64,000 nt of DNA. Origin: Turicibacter sanguinis. Lineage in GTDB: Bacteria > Bacillota_I > Bacilli_A > MOL361 > Turicibacteraceae. The position numbers and the translations under genes were made by a program. The notes under the pieces are model-generated. The model saw only the letters and a list, made by a program, of their open reading frames with translations. It searched no databases and was not told the DNA's origin. The stretch is taken from NCBI RefSeq assembly GCF_013046825.1, contig NZ_CP053187.1, positions 1,973,501 through 2,037,500 of the forward strand, in the 5' to 3' direction. Each line of letters starts with the position of its first letter. Positions within the stretch are counted from its first letter, which is position 1. Of the stretch, positions 17,764 to 29,638 are shown in pieces.

Positions 17764-17985
17764 AGTATAATGCAATATTTATGTGATGACGAAGAATAGT
17801 ACTTTTGAAGCATTGAACTTAAGCGAGTCTGGGAGGGTGTGAGCCAGATGTCAAATTCTTAAGGAACGGAACTTTCGAGCATATTTAACAAAGTGGTAAA
17901 AAGCTTGCTTTTTACAAATAGGGTGGAACCGCGGGAAAAACTCTCGTCCCTATGCTTGTGGGCATAGGTATGAGAGTTTTTATTA
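17764..17985 (+). ncRNA. T-box leader, glycine type
   Basis: tRNA-sensing leader that couples glyS transcription to uncharged tRNA-Gly. The T-box core GGGTGGAACCGCG is at 17921-17933 and is followed by a terminator hairpin with GAGAG/CTCTC arms and a T run (17936-17983). The TGGA in the antiterminator bulge would pair with a tRNA ending UCCA, which fits the U discriminator of tRNA-Gly; the tyrosine and phenylalanine leaders here carry TGGT. A GGA specifier codon is likely at 17868-17870. Confidence 0.9.
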
Positions 17986-18033
17986 TTTCTATGTTCACAA
18001 GATCTTAATTTTGTTAAGCAAAGGAGCATCAGT

Positions 18034-19407
18034 ATGAGTCAAGTTACTATGGAAAAAATCGTAAATATGTCAAAAACACAAGGTTTCGTTTACCAAGGTA
18101 GTGAAATTTATGGTGGATTAGCGAACACTTGGGATTATGGGCCATTAGGTGTCGAATTAAAAAATAATGTTAAAAAAGCTTGGTGGAAAAAATTCATTCA
18201 AGAATCTCCATACAATGTAGGATTAGATAGCGCCATCTTAATGAACCCTCAAACATGGGTTGCATCAGGACATGTTGGAGGATTTAGTGATCCTTTAATG
18301 GACTGTAAAGTATGTAAAAGCCGTCACCGTGCCGATAAATTAATTGAAGATCATGGAGATGATATCGTAGCTGATGGATGGACAGAAGAACAAATGATGA
18401 ATTACATCCGTGAACATAACATCGCATGTCCAGATTGTGGGGCACATGATTTCACAGATATTCGTCAATTTGAATTAATGTTCAAAACACACATGGGTGT
18501 TGTATCAGATGAAAAATCAGCTGTTTACTTACGTCCTGAAACAGCACAAGGAATCTTCGTTAACTTTAAAAACGTTCAACGTACATCTCGTAAAAAAATT
18601 CCATTTGGAATTGGACAAATCGGGAAATCATTCCGTAACGAAATTACACCAGGAAACTTTACATTCCGTACACGTGAATTCGAACAAATGGAATTAGAAT
18701 TCTTCTGTAAACCAGGTGAAGATGCTAAGTGGTATGAATTCTGGAAAGAATATTGCTGGAATTGGCTAGTAAGCTTAGGAATGAACCCAGAGCACATCCG
18801 TCAACGTGAACATTCACCAGAAGAATTAAGTCATTATAGTAACGGAACATCAGATATTGAATATCGTTTCCCATTCGGATGGGGAGAATTATGGGGAGTT
18901 GCAAATCGTACAGATTTCGACTTAAAAGCTCATATGAAAGAATCAGGAGCAAACTTTGAATACCAAGATCCAACAACGAATGAAAAATACGTGCCATATT
19001 GTATTGAACCATCGGTTGGAGCTGATCGTGTAACCTTAGCCTTTTTAGTTGATGCTTATGCAGAAGAGACATTAGAAAATGGTGAAACACGTGAAGTGTT
19101 AAAATTCCATCCAGCTTTAGCTCCTTATAAAGTGGCAGTATTACCATTAGTTAAAAAATTAAATGAGCAAGCTTTAGAAGTATTTGCAGATTTATCAAAA
19201 CACATGATGGTAGATTATGATGAAGCAGGAACAATTGGTAAACGTTACCGTCGTCAAGATGCAATCGGGACACCATTCTGTGTGACATTCGATTATGATT
19301 CATTAGAAGATAAAAAAGTAACTGTTCGTCACCGTGATACAATGGAACAAGAACGTGTTGCAATTGATGAGTTAGTTGAGTACATCACATCAAAAATTCA
19401 ATTCTAA
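18034..19407 (+). CDS. glyS: Glycyl-tRNA synthetase, homodimeric type
   Basis: Class II aminoacyl-tRNA synthetase charging tRNA-Gly. It is the alpha2 single-chain form. Visible are [26 protein letters not shown] at the N-terminus (only partly quoted motifs are needed: [12 protein letters not shown]), a zinc-binding insert with CKVC and CPDC (about residues 90-137), motif 2 around FRNEITPG, and motif 3 EPSVGADR near residue 327. Length is 457 residues. It is controlled by the T-box leader directly upstream and is followed by dnaG. Confidence 0.97.
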   Translation: MSQVTMEKIVNMSKTQGFVYQGSEIYGGLANTWDYGPLGVELKNNVKKAWWKKFIQESPYNVGLDSAILMNPQTWVASGHVGGFSDPLMDCKVCKSRHRADKLIEDHGDDIVADGWTEEQMMNYIREHNIACPDCGAHDFTDIRQFELMFKTHMGVVSDEKSAVYLRPETAQGIFVNFKNVQRTSRKKIPFGIGQIGKSFRNEITPGNFTFRTREFEQMELEFFCKPGEDAKWYEFWKEYCWNWLVSLGMNPEHIRQREHSPEELSHYSNGTSDIEYRFPFGWGELWGVANRTDFDLKAHMKESGANFEYQDPTTNEKYVPYCIEPSVGADRVTLAFLVDAYAEETLENGETREVLKFHPALAPYKVAVLPLVKKLNEQALEVFADLSKHMMVDYDEAGTIGKRYRRQDAIGTPFCVTFDYDSLEDKKVTVRHRDTMEQERVAIDELVEYITSKIQF

Positions 19408-19454
19408 AACATAGTTTTACTAATTAGACATTATAGGAGAGAGGGTGATTTACG

Positions 19455-21251
19455 GTGAATAAGGGTCGGATTCCACAAGAATTATTTGATCAAGTCATTG
19501 CACAAAGTGACATTGTTGATGTTGTTAGTGATTATGTTCAATTAACTAAAGCCGGTAAAAACTATAAAGGCTTATGTCCTTTTCACGGTGAAAACACCCC
19601 TTCTTTTGTGGTGTCACCGGATAAAGGAATTTATAAATGCTTTGGTTGTGGTGAAGGTGGAAATGTTATTTCTTTTATTTCACAACTTGAAGCAATTTCT
19701 TACCCACAAGCTATTTTAAAATTGGCACAACGAGCAGGAATTCAAACCGACTTAGTTGCTAGTCTTTCGCAGTCTACACAAAATTCAAAATATAAAAATG
19801 AGTATGACCTTTTAGAATTTTCTAAAGGGTTTTACCATTATTATCTGAATCATACAAAAGAGGGAAAAATCGCCCTTGAGTATTTAACAAAACGTGGAAT
19901 GTCAGCGGAAATGATTGAGCAATTTGGTATTGGTTTATCTCCATCCTACTCGGATGCTCTTGTCAAAACATTAGCAAATAACCAATTTTCTTTACCTCAG
20001 GCAACACAACTTGGGTTATTAAACGAGCATAATGGTCAATATTATGACCGATTTAAATCTCGGATTATGTTCCCAATTTTTGATAAGGTAGGAAAAGTGG
20101 TTGGATTTAGTGGGCGTGTCTTTTTAGAGGGGGACACACATTTAGGAAAGTATGTAAATTCTCCGGAATCACCATTATTTCAAAAGGGGAAACTGATTTA
20201 TAACTTGCATGAGGCAAAGTTAGCCATTCGACGTCATAACCGAGTACTGTTATTTGAAGGATTTTTAGATGTTATTTCTGCTGTGGAAGCAGGAATTTCA
20301 GAATCTGTTGCCACAATGGGGACAGCTTTTACCGAGGATCATGGTCGAGAATTAAGACGTTTAACCGATCATATCATTATTTGTTATGACGGAGATAAAG
20401 CTGGATTAGCTGCTGCTAATAAAGCCATTCCAATTTTAATGTCGCAAAACTTTATAGTAAGTGTTGTCGAGATTCCATCGAAGATGGACCCGGATGAATT
20501 CATAAAAACAAATGGTGCCGAAGCTTTTTCGAAATTAGTTGATCAGGCGATTCCCGCCATCGATTATCAATATCGTTATATCAAACGTCAGTTTAATTTA
20601 GAATTTGTCAGTCATCGCGATCAATTTAAACGTGCTATTTATCATTTAGCATATTCTTTACAAAGTCCGACTCTTCAGGAGTTAATATTGAAAAAATTAG
20701 CGCAAGATATCTCCATCGGAGAACAAAGTATTTTACAAGAGTTTGCAAGTGGAAAAAGTCAAGTGTATAAAAATACCAATATTAACAACAATAAAAACGA
20801 AATGAGTCAAATGAGACGCCATCATTTGAGAGACACTAAGTATGACCGGTCAGAAAAAATGTTAATTCATTATATGTTAAAAGACCGACGTGTCGCTTTG
20901 CAGGTAGAGAAAGAATTAAATGGTTACTTAAATGATCCGACGAGACGAAACATTGTCCTTTACATTTTAGATTATTACACCGTACATGAGACAATGAATT
21001 TACAATATTTTTTAAATTGGATTGATGAAGCGTTAGTGAAACCAATCACGGACATTATTTTTGAATGTGAGACCTTACCACCTTTAACGAACGATAATGT
21101 CATCCGTGATTTAATATTAGTTGTGAAAGAGTATGTTTATAAAGCCCAAATGGAGCAGTTAAAAAAGCAAATCAGTGAAGCAACATTAGATCATGAAAAA
21201 TTGGAACTACTAGGTAAAGTTAATCAACTTAAACAGCAGTTTGGTAAGTAA
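19455..21251 (+). CDS. dnaG: DNA primase DnaG
   Basis: Synthesises RNA primers at the replication fork. The 598-residue protein starts with GTG (GAGGGTG upstream). Domains in order: CHC2 zinc finger ([11 protein letters not shown] and CFGCG, about residues 41-64), catalytic core with TOPRIM ([12 protein letters not shown] near 266 and ICYDGDKAG near 313), and a C-terminal helicase-interaction domain. With rpoD 14 bases downstream it forms the classic macromolecular synthesis operon. Confidence 0.97.
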   Translation: MNKGRIPQELFDQVIAQSDIVDVVSDYVQLTKAGKNYKGLCPFHGENTPSFVVSPDKGIYKCFGCGEGGNVISFISQLEAISYPQAILKLAQRAGIQTDLVASLSQSTQNSKYKNEYDLLEFSKGFYHYYLNHTKEGKIALEYLTKRGMSAEMIEQFGIGLSPSYSDALVKTLANNQFSLPQATQLGLLNEHNGQYYDRFKSRIMFPIFDKVGKVVGFSGRVFLEGDTHLGKYVNSPESPLFQKGKLIYNLHEAKLAIRRHNRVLLFEGFLDVISAVEAGISESVATMGTAFTEDHGRELRRLTDHIIICYDGDKAGLAAANKAIPILMSQNFIVSVVEIPSKMDPDEFIKTNGAEAFSKLVDQAIPAIDYQYRYIKRQFNLEFVSHRDQFKRAIYHLAYSLQSPTLQELILKKLAQDISIGEQSILQEFASGKSQVYKNTNINNNKNEMSQMRRHHLRDTKYDRSEKMLIHYMLKDRRVALQVEKELNGYLNDPTRRNIVLYILDYYTVHETMNLQYFLNWIDEALVKPITDIIFECETLPPLTNDNVIRDLILVVKEYVYKAQMEQLKKQISEATLDHEKLELLGKVNQLKQQFGK

Positions 21252-21265
21252 AAAGGAGTGGTTTT

Positions 21266-22636
21266 ATGTCAAATCCGGTACTTGACGAGAAAAAAATTCT
21301 GGAAATTAATAATCAACTAATCAAGTTAGGAAAGAAGCGCGGTTATTTAACATACGATGAAATCAACAATAGTTTTGAACAAGTTCAATTAGATCCAGAA
21401 ATGATTAGTTCATTTTTAGATTTATATGATTCAGAAGGAATCAGCATTGTTAAATCTGAGAAAATTGTTGAAACGCCTGAAGTTGGTGAGACAGAAGAGG
21501 AAGATACAGTCTTATTATTACCAGATTTTGATGCTGACGAAGATGAAGATAATATTCCAGCCAATTTCTCTACTGAAGATGAAGTTGATTTAGAAGAAAA
21601 ATTTGATGAGTTTGAATTCACCTCACAATTTAAAATTAATGATCCAGTTCGTATGTATTTAAAAGAAATTGGACGCGTTGAATTATTATCTAGTCAAGAA
21701 GAAATTAACTTTGCGAAAAAGATTGAACGTGGAGATATCTCATCAGAAATTTTAGAAATACGCCGTAAAAATGAGCCGCTTCCGGAAGAGTTGTTAGAAC
21801 GTATTGATTTATTAATCCAAGATGCTGGGGAAGCAAATGACGGAAATGAGTTTTTAATTGGGGTTACTGAATTAAGTGATGAAGAAGCACGCCGTGTTAT
21901 TCAAGAAGGTGAATATGCAAAAAAACGTCTTGTTGAAGCTAACTTACGTTTAGTTGTTAGTATCGCTAAACGTCATGTTGGACGTGGGATGTTATTCTTA
22001 GATTTAATTCAAGAAGGAAATATGGGATTAATTAAAGCGGTTGAAAAATTCGATTATCGTAAAGGATTTAAATTCTCGACTTATGCAACATGGTGGATTC
22101 GTCAAGCTATTACACGTGCGATTGCGGATCAAGCGCGTACCATTCGTATTCCGGTTCACATGGTTGAAACAATTAATAAATTAGTTCGTATTCAACGTCA
22201 ATTAGTTCAAGAATTAGGGCGTGAACCTTTACCAGAAGAAATTTCTGAGAAAATGGGAATCGCTCCTGAAAAAGTACGCGAAATTTTAAAAATTTCACAA
22301 GAACCTGTTTCATTAGAATCACCAGTAGGTGAAGAAGATGATTCTCATTTAGGAGATTTCATCCCAGATGCGGATGCCTTATCACCATCTGAATTCGCCT
22401 CAAATGAAATGCTAAAAAAAGAATTAGACGATGTGTTAGAAACATTAACGGATCGCGAAGAACGTGTTCTCCGTTTACGTTTTGGACTTGAAGATGGACG
22501 TACTCGTACGCTTGAAGAAGTAGGAAAAGAATTTGGTGTGACACGTGAACGTATTCGTCAAATTGAAGCGAAGGCCTTACGTAAACTTCGCCACCCATCT
22601 CGTAGCCGTCGTTTAAAAGACTTCATGGAAGAATAG
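21266..22636 (+). CDS. rpoD: Primary sigma factor RpoD/SigA
   Basis: Housekeeping sigma-70 factor. At 456 residues it is longer than B. subtilis SigA (371) because of a long acidic N-terminal region 1.1 and linker, with the run [20 protein letters not shown] near residue 75. Region 2 includes [20 protein letters not shown] (about 243-262) and [12 protein letters not shown], region 3 follows, and region 4 ends with [20 protein letters not shown]. It lies between dnaG and trmK as in Bacillus. Confidence 0.97.
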   Translation: MSNPVLDEKKILEINNQLIKLGKKRGYLTYDEINNSFEQVQLDPEMISSFLDLYDSEGISIVKSEKIVETPEVGETEEEDTVLLLPDFDADEDEDNIPANFSTEDEVDLEEKFDEFEFTSQFKINDPVRMYLKEIGRVELLSSQEEINFAKKIERGDISSEILEIRRKNEPLPEELLERIDLLIQDAGEANDGNEFLIGVTELSDEEARRVIQEGEYAKKRLVEANLRLVVSIAKRHVGRGMLFLDLIQEGNMGLIKAVEKFDYRKGFKFSTYATWWIRQAITRAIADQARTIRIPVHMVETINKLVRIQRQLVQELGREPLPEEISEKMGIAPEKVREILKISQEPVSLESPVGEEDDSHLGDFIPDADALSPSEFASNEMLKKELDDVLETLTDREERVLRLRFGLEDGRTRTLEEVGKEFGVTRERIRQIEAKALRKLRHPSRSRRLKDFMEE

Positions 22637-22647
22637 GAATATAAAAT

Positions 22648-23337
22648 ATGAGTTATGAACTTTCAACACGATTACAAACATGTTTAGATGCGTTAAAACC
22701 TTTGCAAAAAATTGCAGATATTGGAACGGATCATGCTTATTTACCTTGTGTTGGAATGCTTGACAATCAGTTGACTTATGCAATTGCTGCAGATATTGGA
22801 GTTGGCCCATTAGAGTCAGCTAAAGCAACTATCAAACGATATGGATTAGAAGCTAAAATAGAAACTCGTCTAGGTGGCGGGTTATCCATTTTAGCTCCTA
22901 GTGAAGTAGAAGGGGTTGTCGTTGCAGGAATGGGAGGAAAACTGATTGTTTCTATTTTAGACGCAGACATTCCACTCACAACATCATTTAAGCGATTAGT
23001 TTTACAACCTAACATCGATGCAAATTTAGTTCGAGCTTGGTTATCTAACCATTCGTTTACAATCATTGATGAAAAAATCGTCTTAGATGAAGGGAAGTTT
23101 TATGAAGTCATTGTAGCCGAACCTACTGATGAAGAGACTTCATATAACGAACTAGATCTTGAATTTGGACCTATTTTACGTCAGACACCAAATGATGAGG
23201 TGTTTAAAGCAAGATGGATGAAAGAATTTAATAAAAATCAAGAAATTATGGATCAGTTAGCCGTTAATCACCCACGCTTGGCTGATTTAGAAGCTCGCCA
23301 GGCATTATTATCGGAGGTTTTAAAATGTCAATCGTAA
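22648..23337 (+). CDS. trmK: tRNA (adenine-22-N1)-methyltransferase TrmK
   Basis: SAM-dependent methyltransferase that makes m1A22 in tRNA (YqfN in B. subtilis). The motif I region IADIGTDHAYLP is at about residues 22-33, with VVVAGMGGKLI near 91. The final VLKCQS overlaps the start of the next gene by 13 bases. Order rpoD-trmK-nif3 matches B. subtilis sigA-yqfN-yqfO. Confidence 0.93.
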   Translation: MSYELSTRLQTCLDALKPLQKIADIGTDHAYLPCVGMLDNQLTYAIAADIGVGPLESAKATIKRYGLEAKIETRLGGGLSILAPSEVEGVVVAGMGGKLIVSILDADIPLTTSFKRLVLQPNIDANLVRAWLSNHSFTIIDEKIVLDEGKFYEVIVAEPTDEETSYNELDLEFGPILRQTPNDEVFKARWMKEFNKNQEIMDQLAVNHPRLADLEARQALLSEVLKCQS

Positions 23338-24434
23338 TTTCAGATGTGATTAAACAATTAGAAACTTTATATCCAAAACATTTAGCGGCGTTTGATAAAG
23401 ACCCAAATGGATTACATATTGGAAATGTCAATCGTCCGTTAACAAAAGTTTTAGTCACACTTGATGTGACGAAATCTGTCGTTGAAGAAGCGATTGAAAA
23501 AGGAGCGAACTTAATTGTTGCTCATCATCCATTCATTTTTCGTCCTTTAGCGAATATTAATACCAATACGCCAAAAGGAAAAATTGTTGAACTTTGTATT
23601 AAACATGATATTTGTGTTTATGCGATGCATACTAATTTTGATATTGCGAAAAATGGGATGAATGATTGTTTAGCTCAAACCATCGGTTTAGAAAATATTC
23701 AACCGTTAATTCCAACCAAACGTGAAGAATATTCTAAATTAGTCATCTATACACCAGCTACTCACAGTGATTCGATTCGTCAAGTGATGTCAGAAGCGGG
23801 TGTTGGGCAAATCGGAAATTATTCTCATTGTACCTTTGCGAGTACGGGAATTGGTTCATTTAAACCGCTTGATGGAAGTCAACCGTTTTTAGGAAATGTA
23901 AATGAAGTAGAATTGATTGAAGAAGTAAAATTAGAAGGGGTTATTCCGACCGCTTTAGTTGGAAGCGCCATTGCAAAAATTAAATCGGTCCATCCATATG
24001 AGGAAATGGCGTATGATGTCTATGCCTTAAATGTGACGATGCCTGATGCTCAGTATGGACTGGGACGTATGGGACAAGTTCCGACCCCTTTAAAAGCTGT
24101 TGATTATATTAAACACGTCAAAAAGTCATTAAAGATTGAAAATGCACGTTTTGTCGGGTCACTAGATAAAACCATTAAAACAGTCGCTATCATTGGTGGT
24201 AGTGGGGCAAGTTATATCGGACCTGTCAAAGCGAAAAAAGTAGATTTATTTATTACAGGTGATGTTGGATTCCACGATGCTCAAGATGCACAGGATAGGG
24301 GCTTAAATGTCTTAGATGTTGGTCACCATGCAGAGTATGTAATGAAAGAGCACGTTGCTGCTATTTTAAATGAGTTGTTTGGAGAGATTGCAACTGCATC
24401 CGTGATTAGTACGGAACCCTTCCAATTTGTTTAA
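23325..24434 (+). CDS. Nif3-like dinuclear metal centre hexameric protein (YqfO)
   Basis: Member of the NIF3/YqfO family, annotated in places as GTP cyclohydrolase 1 type 2, though the physiological role is unclear. Metal-binding histidines are visible in VAHHPFIF (about residues 65-72) and in the C-terminal GHHAEYVMKE (about 332). A central PII-like insert around residues 125-230 gives the long 369-residue form found in Firmicutes. It is translationally coupled to trmK. Confidence 0.93.
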   Translation: MSIVISDVIKQLETLYPKHLAAFDKDPNGLHIGNVNRPLTKVLVTLDVTKSVVEEAIEKGANLIVAHHPFIFRPLANINTNTPKGKIVELCIKHDICVYAMHTNFDIAKNGMNDCLAQTIGLENIQPLIPTKREEYSKLVIYTPATHSDSIRQVMSEAGVGQIGNYSHCTFASTGIGSFKPLDGSQPFLGNVNEVELIEEVKLEGVIPTALVGSAIAKIKSVHPYEEMAYDVYALNVTMPDAQYGLGRMGQVPTPLKAVDYIKHVKKSLKIENARFVGSLDKTIKTVAIIGGSGASYIGPVKAKKVDLFITGDVGFHDAQDAQDRGLNVLDVGHHAEYVMKEHVAAILNELFGEIATASVISTEPFQFV

Positions 24435-24456
24435 AATGAATAAATCACATAAAATA

Positions 24457-24485
24457 TTGTCTTTTTTAGGTTCAATGTATATAAT
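24457..24485 (+). promoter_or_regulatory. pheS-pheT promoter
   Basis: TTGTCT (24457-24462), 17 bases, TATAAT (24480-24485), followed by the T-box leader. Confidence 0.65.
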
Positions 24486-24489
24486 AGAA

Positions 24490-24724
24490 CTAAGAAAAAA
24501 TAAAAAAACGTTGAATGAGGCATAGTAGTGAGGACTAGCTATTCAGGGAGAGAATATCGTAGACTGAAAGTATTCTTATAGAGATAGCTCATGAATTCAC
24601 CTTATGAGTGGTGCTAATCACACCCGGGAACTCCCCGTTATCTGTTTTGAGTGGACAAGTCAATGATTTGTCAATAAAGGTGGTACCGCGTGTGAAACGT
24701 CCTTTTTTAAGGACGTTTTTTTAT
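24490..24724 (+). ncRNA. T-box leader, phenylalanine type
   Basis: Leader of pheST. The T-box core AAAGGTGGTACCGCG is at 24676-24690 and is followed by a terminator AACGTCC...GGACGTT with a T run. The specifier is most likely TTC at 24596-24598, followed by A. TGGT in the T-box suits a tRNA with discriminator A, as in tRNA-Phe. Confidence 0.92.
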
Positions 24725-24753
24725 TTTTAAAAAATAAGTTTGGAGGAATCGTC

Positions 24754-25782
24754 ATGCTAAATCGATTAAAAGAGTTACAAATCGAAGCAATTAATGAAGT
24801 ATCAAATACGACGGATTTAAAAGAGTTAAATGATCTTCGTGTTAAATATCTTGGTAAAAAAGGTCCAATCCAAGAAGTAATGAAAAATATGAAAGATATG
24901 CAACCTGAAGAACGTAAAAGTGCAGGAGCTGTTTCAAATGAAGTAAAAAATGCAATCTCAGCAGCGATTGAAACAAAAAAAGAAGAGTTAGAGGCTTTAG
25001 CGATTCAACAAAAATTAGCAAATGAAACGATCGACGTGACATTACCAGGTCGTACAGTAAACATTGGAGTAACGCACCCATTACAGGCGGTGACAAATGA
25101 ATTAGAATCATTATTTATTTCAATGGGATATACGGTAGAAGAAGGACCAGAAGTTGAATGGGATCATTATAACTTCGAACTTTTAAACTTACCTAAAGGT
25201 CATCCAGCTCGTGATATGCAAGATTCATTCTATATTACAGAAGAATCATTATTACGTACGCATACATCACCTGTTCAAGCACGCGTTTTAGAAGCAGCGA
25301 AAGGAAAAGGTCCAATTAAAATTATCTGTCCAGGTAAAGTATACCGTCGTGATGATGATGATGCGACTCACTCACATCAATTTACACAAATTGAAGGATT
25401 AGTAGTTGATACTGATGTAACAATGGCTGATTTAAAAGGAACATTACTTGAACTTGCACGTCAAATGTTTGGTCAAGATCGCGAAATCCGTTTACGCCCA
25501 TCATTCTTCCCATTCACTGAACCATCAGTTGAAGTGGACGTAACATGCTCAAAATGTGGTGGATGTGGATGTAACATTTGTAAAGGTACAGGATGGATTG
25601 AAATTTTAGGAGCAGGTATGGTTCATCCAAACGTATTAGAAATGTCTGGATTTGACTCAAAAGTATATCAAGGATTTGCCTTTGGTATTGGAGCAGAACG
25701 TATTGCAATGCTTAAATACGGAATTGAAGATATCCGTAACTTCTATACAAATGATTTAAGATTTATCAATCAATTTAAATAA
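24754..25782 (+). CDS. pheS: Phenylalanyl-tRNA synthetase alpha subunit
   Basis: Catalytic subunit of the alpha2beta2 synthetase. The 342-residue protein has an N-terminal coiled coil (1-90), motif 2 around [21 protein letters not shown], and motif 3 [17 protein letters not shown] near residue 307. A cysteine-rich insert [17 protein letters not shown] lies near residues 264-280, a known feature of some Gram-positive PheS proteins. Start ATG at 24754 has GGAGG upstream. Controlled by the T-box leader. Confidence 0.97.
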   Translation: MLNRLKELQIEAINEVSNTTDLKELNDLRVKYLGKKGPIQEVMKNMKDMQPEERKSAGAVSNEVKNAISAAIETKKEELEALAIQQKLANETIDVTLPGRTVNIGVTHPLQAVTNELESLFISMGYTVEEGPEVEWDHYNFELLNLPKGHPARDMQDSFYITEESLLRTHTSPVQARVLEAAKGKGPIKIICPGKVYRRDDDDATHSHQFTQIEGLVVDTDVTMADLKGTLLELARQMFGQDREIRLRPSFFPFTEPSVEVDVTCSKCGGCGCNICKGTGWIEILGAGMVHPNVLEMSGFDSKVYQGFAFGIGAERIAMLKYGIEDIRNFYTNDLRFINQFK

Positions 25783-25813
25783 GACATTTTTAATAGGAAT
25801 TGGAGGCTATAAC

Positions 25814-28231
25814 ATGTTAGTTTCAGTAAATTGGTTAAATCAATATGTCAATATTAGCGATATTGATCCAAAAGAATTAGCAGAGCGTATTACACGCACA
25901 GGAATCGAAGTAGAATCAGTAAACATCTTATCAGATGCAACAAATATTGTTATTGGTCATGTTTTAGAACGTGTTCAACATCCAAATGCCGATAAATTAT
26001 CGGTTTGCCAAGTAGATGTTGGAGGAGAAGAAGGGGTTCTTCAAATCGTTTGTGGAGCGAAAAACGTAGCTGCGGGACAAAAAATTATTGTCGCTAAACC
26101 AGGAGCTGTTTTACCAGGAAACTTCAAAATTAAACGTTCTAAATTACGCGGTGAAGAATCAAACGGAATGTGCTGTTCATTAAAAGAATTAGGAATTGAG
26201 CAAAAATTAGTTCCAACAGCTTATGCTGAAGGAATCTTCGTTTGTGCGGATGATGCACCGGTTGGAATGGATGCATTAGAATATTTAAAATTCAATGATA
26301 CGGTTATTGAATTAGGATTAACACCTAACCGTATGGATTGTTTATCTATGTATGGAGTGGCTTACGAAGTTGGAGCTATTTTATCACGTGAGGTTAAATT
26401 TGAAGAGGTTTCTGTTAACGAAGTAGCAGAAGCAGCTAAAGATTTAATCAAAGTAACATCTAACACAGAAAAATCACCAGCTTATTTAACACGCGTGGTG
26501 AAAAATGTTGAAATTAAGGAATCTCCACAATGGTTACAAGCGATGTTAATCGCAGCAGGGATGCGTCCGAAAAATAACGTAGTCGATGTCACAAACTTCG
26601 TCATGTTAGAAATGGGACAACCATTACATGCATTTGATTATGAGACGATTACGTCAAAAGAAATTGTTGTACGTGAAGCTGTTAATGGTGAAACAATTAA
26701 AACGTTAGACGGTCAAGACCGTGAATTGGTTGAAGGAGATATCATCATTACAGACGGAAAAACGCCAATTGCGATTGCCGGCGTAATGGGGGGAGAAAAT
26801 ACAGAGGTTACCGATGAAACAAAAACTGTTTTATTAGAATCTGCAATGTTTGATCGTCTTCAAGTTCGTAAAACAGCAACTCGCTTAGGATTACGTTCTG
26901 AAGCGTCAGCTCGTTTTGAAAAGGGAATTGATCCTCAACGTGTCGAGTTAGCGTTAAATCGTGCAGCTTCATTATTAGCTGAGCTTGCAAATGGTGAAGT
27001 TTGCCAAGGAATCGTGGCAGATGATCGATTTGAATTAACAGCGGTTGACATTGAGATTACAGCCGAAAAAATTAACTCAGTTTTAGGAACAAACATGTCA
27101 ACGGATGAAGTGGCATCAATTTGGTCTCGTTTACAATTTACTTATGATTTAAATGGTGAAGTCTTCACAGTTCATGTGCCATCTCGACGCTTAGATATTA
27201 CAATTGTTGAAGATTTAATTGAAGAAGCGGGGCGTATTTATGGATACGATAAAATCCCAACAACCCTCCCTTCAACAGATATTAAAGGTGGATATTCACC
27301 AATTCAATTAGTACGTAACCGTGCTCATGAAACGTTAAAAGCATGTGGGCTAACACAAGTGATTACGTATTCATTAACAAGTGAGGAAAAAGCGACTCAA
27401 TTCTTATCATTACCAGCAGATGTAAAAGAAACCGTTAAGTTATCAATGCCAATGAGTGAAGAGCGTGCTTACTTACGTCAATCAACAATTCCAGGATTAT
27501 TAGAAGTCGTTCGTTACAACAATGCTCGTACAATGGCTAATGTTGCAATTTATGAAATTGGTAAAGTATACGGACAAACTGAAGGGGATTACGTAGAAGA
27601 AACGAAATTTTCAGGTGCGGTAACGGGACAATTAATCCAAAATAAATGGCAAGGAAAAGTTGAAAATGTTGACTTCTTTGTAGCTAAAGGATATGTTGAG
27701 ACATTATTAACTGAAATGGGTCATTTAAATGTTACTTATCGTCCAGTTGATGCAACGGAATATAAAGACTTCCATCCAGGACGTAGTGCGGTTGTGTTAG
27801 TAAATGATGTAACAGTTGGAGTAGTCGGTCAAGTTCACCCTGCCTTACAACAAGAATTAGATTTAAATGAAACATATGTTTTTGAATTATCATTAGATGC
27901 TTTATACGGATTAGAAACATCAAAACCTGGATATGAAATCATCGCTAAACATCCAGGGATGACTCGTGATATTGCCTTAGTGGTAAATCGTGAAGTGTTA
28001 GCTGACGACCTAGTTCAAACGATTAAAAAGGCTGCTAATAAATTATTACAAACAGTTGAAGTGTTCGATATTTATGAAGGTAAGGGAGTAGAAGAAGGTA
28101 AGAAATCTGTTGCGATTTCACTTTACTACTTAGATCGTGAAAAAACATTAACAGACGAAGATTTACAACCAACACATCAAAAAGTATTAGATGCTTTAAC
28201 AGCAGAACATGATGCTGTGTTACGCGGATAA
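25814..28231 (+). CDS. pheT: Phenylalanyl-tRNA synthetase beta subunit
   Basis: Structural, editing and tRNA-binding subunit of PheRS, 805 residues. Domains in order: EMAP/tRNA-binding OB fold (about 40-150), B3/B4 editing domain, B5 domain, a catalytic-like core, and a C-terminal FDX-ACB anticodon-binding domain that begins near KHPGMTRDIALVV (about residue 714). It is 31 bases after pheS and shares its T-box control. Confidence 0.97.
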   Translation: MLVSVNWLNQYVNISDIDPKELAERITRTGIEVESVNILSDATNIVIGHVLERVQHPNADKLSVCQVDVGGEEGVLQIVCGAKNVAAGQKIIVAKPGAVLPGNFKIKRSKLRGEESNGMCCSLKELGIEQKLVPTAYAEGIFVCADDAPVGMDALEYLKFNDTVIELGLTPNRMDCLSMYGVAYEVGAILSREVKFEEVSVNEVAEAAKDLIKVTSNTEKSPAYLTRVVKNVEIKESPQWLQAMLIAAGMRPKNNVVDVTNFVMLEMGQPLHAFDYETITSKEIVVREAVNGETIKTLDGQDRELVEGDIIITDGKTPIAIAGVMGGENTEVTDETKTVLLESAMFDRLQVRKTATRLGLRSEASARFEKGIDPQRVELALNRAASLLAELANGEVCQGIVADDRFELTAVDIEITAEKINSVLGTNMSTDEVASIWSRLQFTYDLNGEVFTVHVPSRRLDITIVEDLIEEAGRIYGYDKIPTTLPSTDIKGGYSPIQLVRNRAHETLKACGLTQVITYSLTSEEKATQFLSLPADVKETVKLSMPMSEERAYLRQSTIPGLLEVVRYNNARTMANVAIYEIGKVYGQTEGDYVEETKFSGAVTGQLIQNKWQGKVENVDFFVAKGYVETLLTEMGHLNVTYRPVDATEYKDFHPGRSAVVLVNDVTVGVVGQVHPALQQELDLNETYVFELSLDALYGLETSKPGYEIIAKHPGMTRDIALVVNREVLADDLVQTIKKAANKLLQTVEVFDIYEGKGVEEGKKSVAISLYYLDREKTLTDEDLQPTHQKVLDALTAEHDAVLRG

Positions 28232-28243
28232 TTATCAAAACCT

Positions 28244-28280
28244 AAAAAGGAACAAGTTTCGACTTGTTTCTTTTTATTTT
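28244..28280 (+). terminator. Terminator of pheST
   Basis: AAAAAGGAACAAGT, loop TTCG, ACTTGTTTCTTTTT. Confidence 0.85.
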
Positions 28281-28361
28281 GATGAGAATATTAGTGAAAA
28301 GTTTTCAAAAAACAGAAAAGTTGGTTATAATAGAAATAGTAATGACAGATGAGGTGAAAAC

Positions 28362-29420
28362 ATGACAAATCAAAATCTAAAACAGCTTAGAGATCGTATA
28401 GATGAAATTAATTTACAAATGCTTGAGTTATTAAACGAACGTACTGCTATTGTAGAATTAGTAGGACGCGAAAAAGATAAACAAGGATTAAAAAAATATG
28501 ATCCCATTCGTGAACATCAAATTTTAGAAAGTTTAAAAGCTAAAAATAATGGACCGATGACGGATGAAATGATGGTTCATATTTTTAAAGAAATCTTTAA
28601 GTTGAGTGTGAAGTTACAAGAAGATAATAGTCAAAAAGGATTATTAGTATCTCGAAAAAATAAAGCTCATGATACGGTGATTGATGTTCAAGGTGACTTG
28701 GTCGGAGGTGATGTTCAAACTCTGATTTTTGGTCCATGTAGCGTTGAATCAAAAGAACAAATGGAGCTCGTGGCTAAGAATTTAGCAGACAAAGGTTTAA
28801 AATACATCCGTGGAGGTGCATTTAAGCCACGTACATCGCCATATGATTTCCAAGGTTTAGGAGTCGAAGGGTTGAAAATTATGTCGGAAACAGCAAAAAA
28901 ATATGGGTTACGCGTGGTTAGTGAAATCATGGATGCAAAAGATTTAGAAGAAGCTTTACCCTATTTAGATGTGGTTCAAATTGGAGCACGTAATATGCAA
29001 AACTTCTCGTTATTAAAGGCAGTTGGGCAAATCGATAAACCTGTGCTATTAAAACGAGGCTTAAGTGCAACGATTGAAGAGTTCATTAATGCTGCTGAAT
29101 ATATTACAATGCATGGAAATCCAAATGTTATGTTATGTGAACGTGGAATTCGTACTTACGAAAAAGCAACTCGTAATACATTAGATATTTCTGCAGTTCC
29201 AATTTTAAAACAAGAAACACATTTACCAGTATTTGTTGATATTACTCATTCAACAGGGCGTAAGGATATTTTATTACCGATTGCCAAAGCGGCACTTGCG
29301 GTAGGAGCAGATGGAATCATGGCAGAGGTTCATCCGAATCCATGCGTTGCTTTATCGGATGCTGCGCAACAAATGAGTTTGGAAGAATTTGATGATTTTT
29401 ATAAAAATCTTTCAAAATAG
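28362..29420 (+). CDS. aroA: Chorismate mutase / DAHP synthase fusion
   Basis: Bifunctional enzyme at the entry of aromatic amino acid synthesis; the symbol follows Bacillus use. Residues 1-85 form an AroQ-type chorismate mutase ([19 protein letters not shown]). Residues from about 105 form a type I-beta DAHP synthase with FGPCSVES (about 124-131), [18 protein letters not shown] (about 150-167) and CERGIRTYE. In this class the mutase domain acts as the feedback sensor for the synthase. The gene is upstream of ccpA as in B. subtilis. Confidence 0.95.
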   Translation: MTNQNLKQLRDRIDEINLQMLELLNERTAIVELVGREKDKQGLKKYDPIREHQILESLKAKNNGPMTDEMMVHIFKEIFKLSVKLQEDNSQKGLLVSRKNKAHDTVIDVQGDLVGGDVQTLIFGPCSVESKEQMELVAKNLADKGLKYIRGGAFKPRTSPYDFQGLGVEGLKIMSETAKKYGLRVVSEIMDAKDLEEALPYLDVVQIGARNMQNFSLLKAVGQIDKPVLLKRGLSATIEEFINAAEYITMHGNPNVMLCERGIRTYEKATRNTLDISAVPILKQETHLPVFVDITHSTGRKDILLPIAKAALAVGADGIMAEVHPNPCVALSDAAQQMSLEEFDDFYKNLSK

Positions 29421-29568
29421 AATATGAAAACCCATTCCTGCCTATAATAGAATAAGTTTTCAAAAAGCAAACGGTTTATTTATGAAAATTTTCATTATAT
29501 TATTGCGAAATAGTTTTATTTTCGCTAAAATTGTCTATGTATCGAAATATAAAGGGCATGTTAACGCT

Positions 29569-29582
29569 TGCAAACGAAAAGT
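29569..29582. promoter_or_regulatory. Possible cre site upstream of ccpA
   Basis: TGCAAACGAAAAGT agrees with 12 of 14 positions of the cre consensus TGNAARCGNWWWCA; the last two bases do not fit. It lies about 57 bases before the ccpA start and could allow autoregulation. Confidence 0.35.
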
Positions 29583-29638
29583 GTGTAAGGTAAAATGATA
29601 AATAGGTACAGGAAAAATTTACATTTAGGAGTGATGTT

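Noticed and set aside
18725-19363. Long minus-strand ORFs inside glyS
   Set aside because: Shadow frames of the glyS coding sequence caused by its codon pattern; no RBS and Leu/His-rich nonsense translation.
29461-29480. cre site at AGCAAACGGTTTAT upstream of ccpA
   Set aside because: Only 11 of 14 positions fit and the ends are wrong; the site at 29569 is a better candidate.
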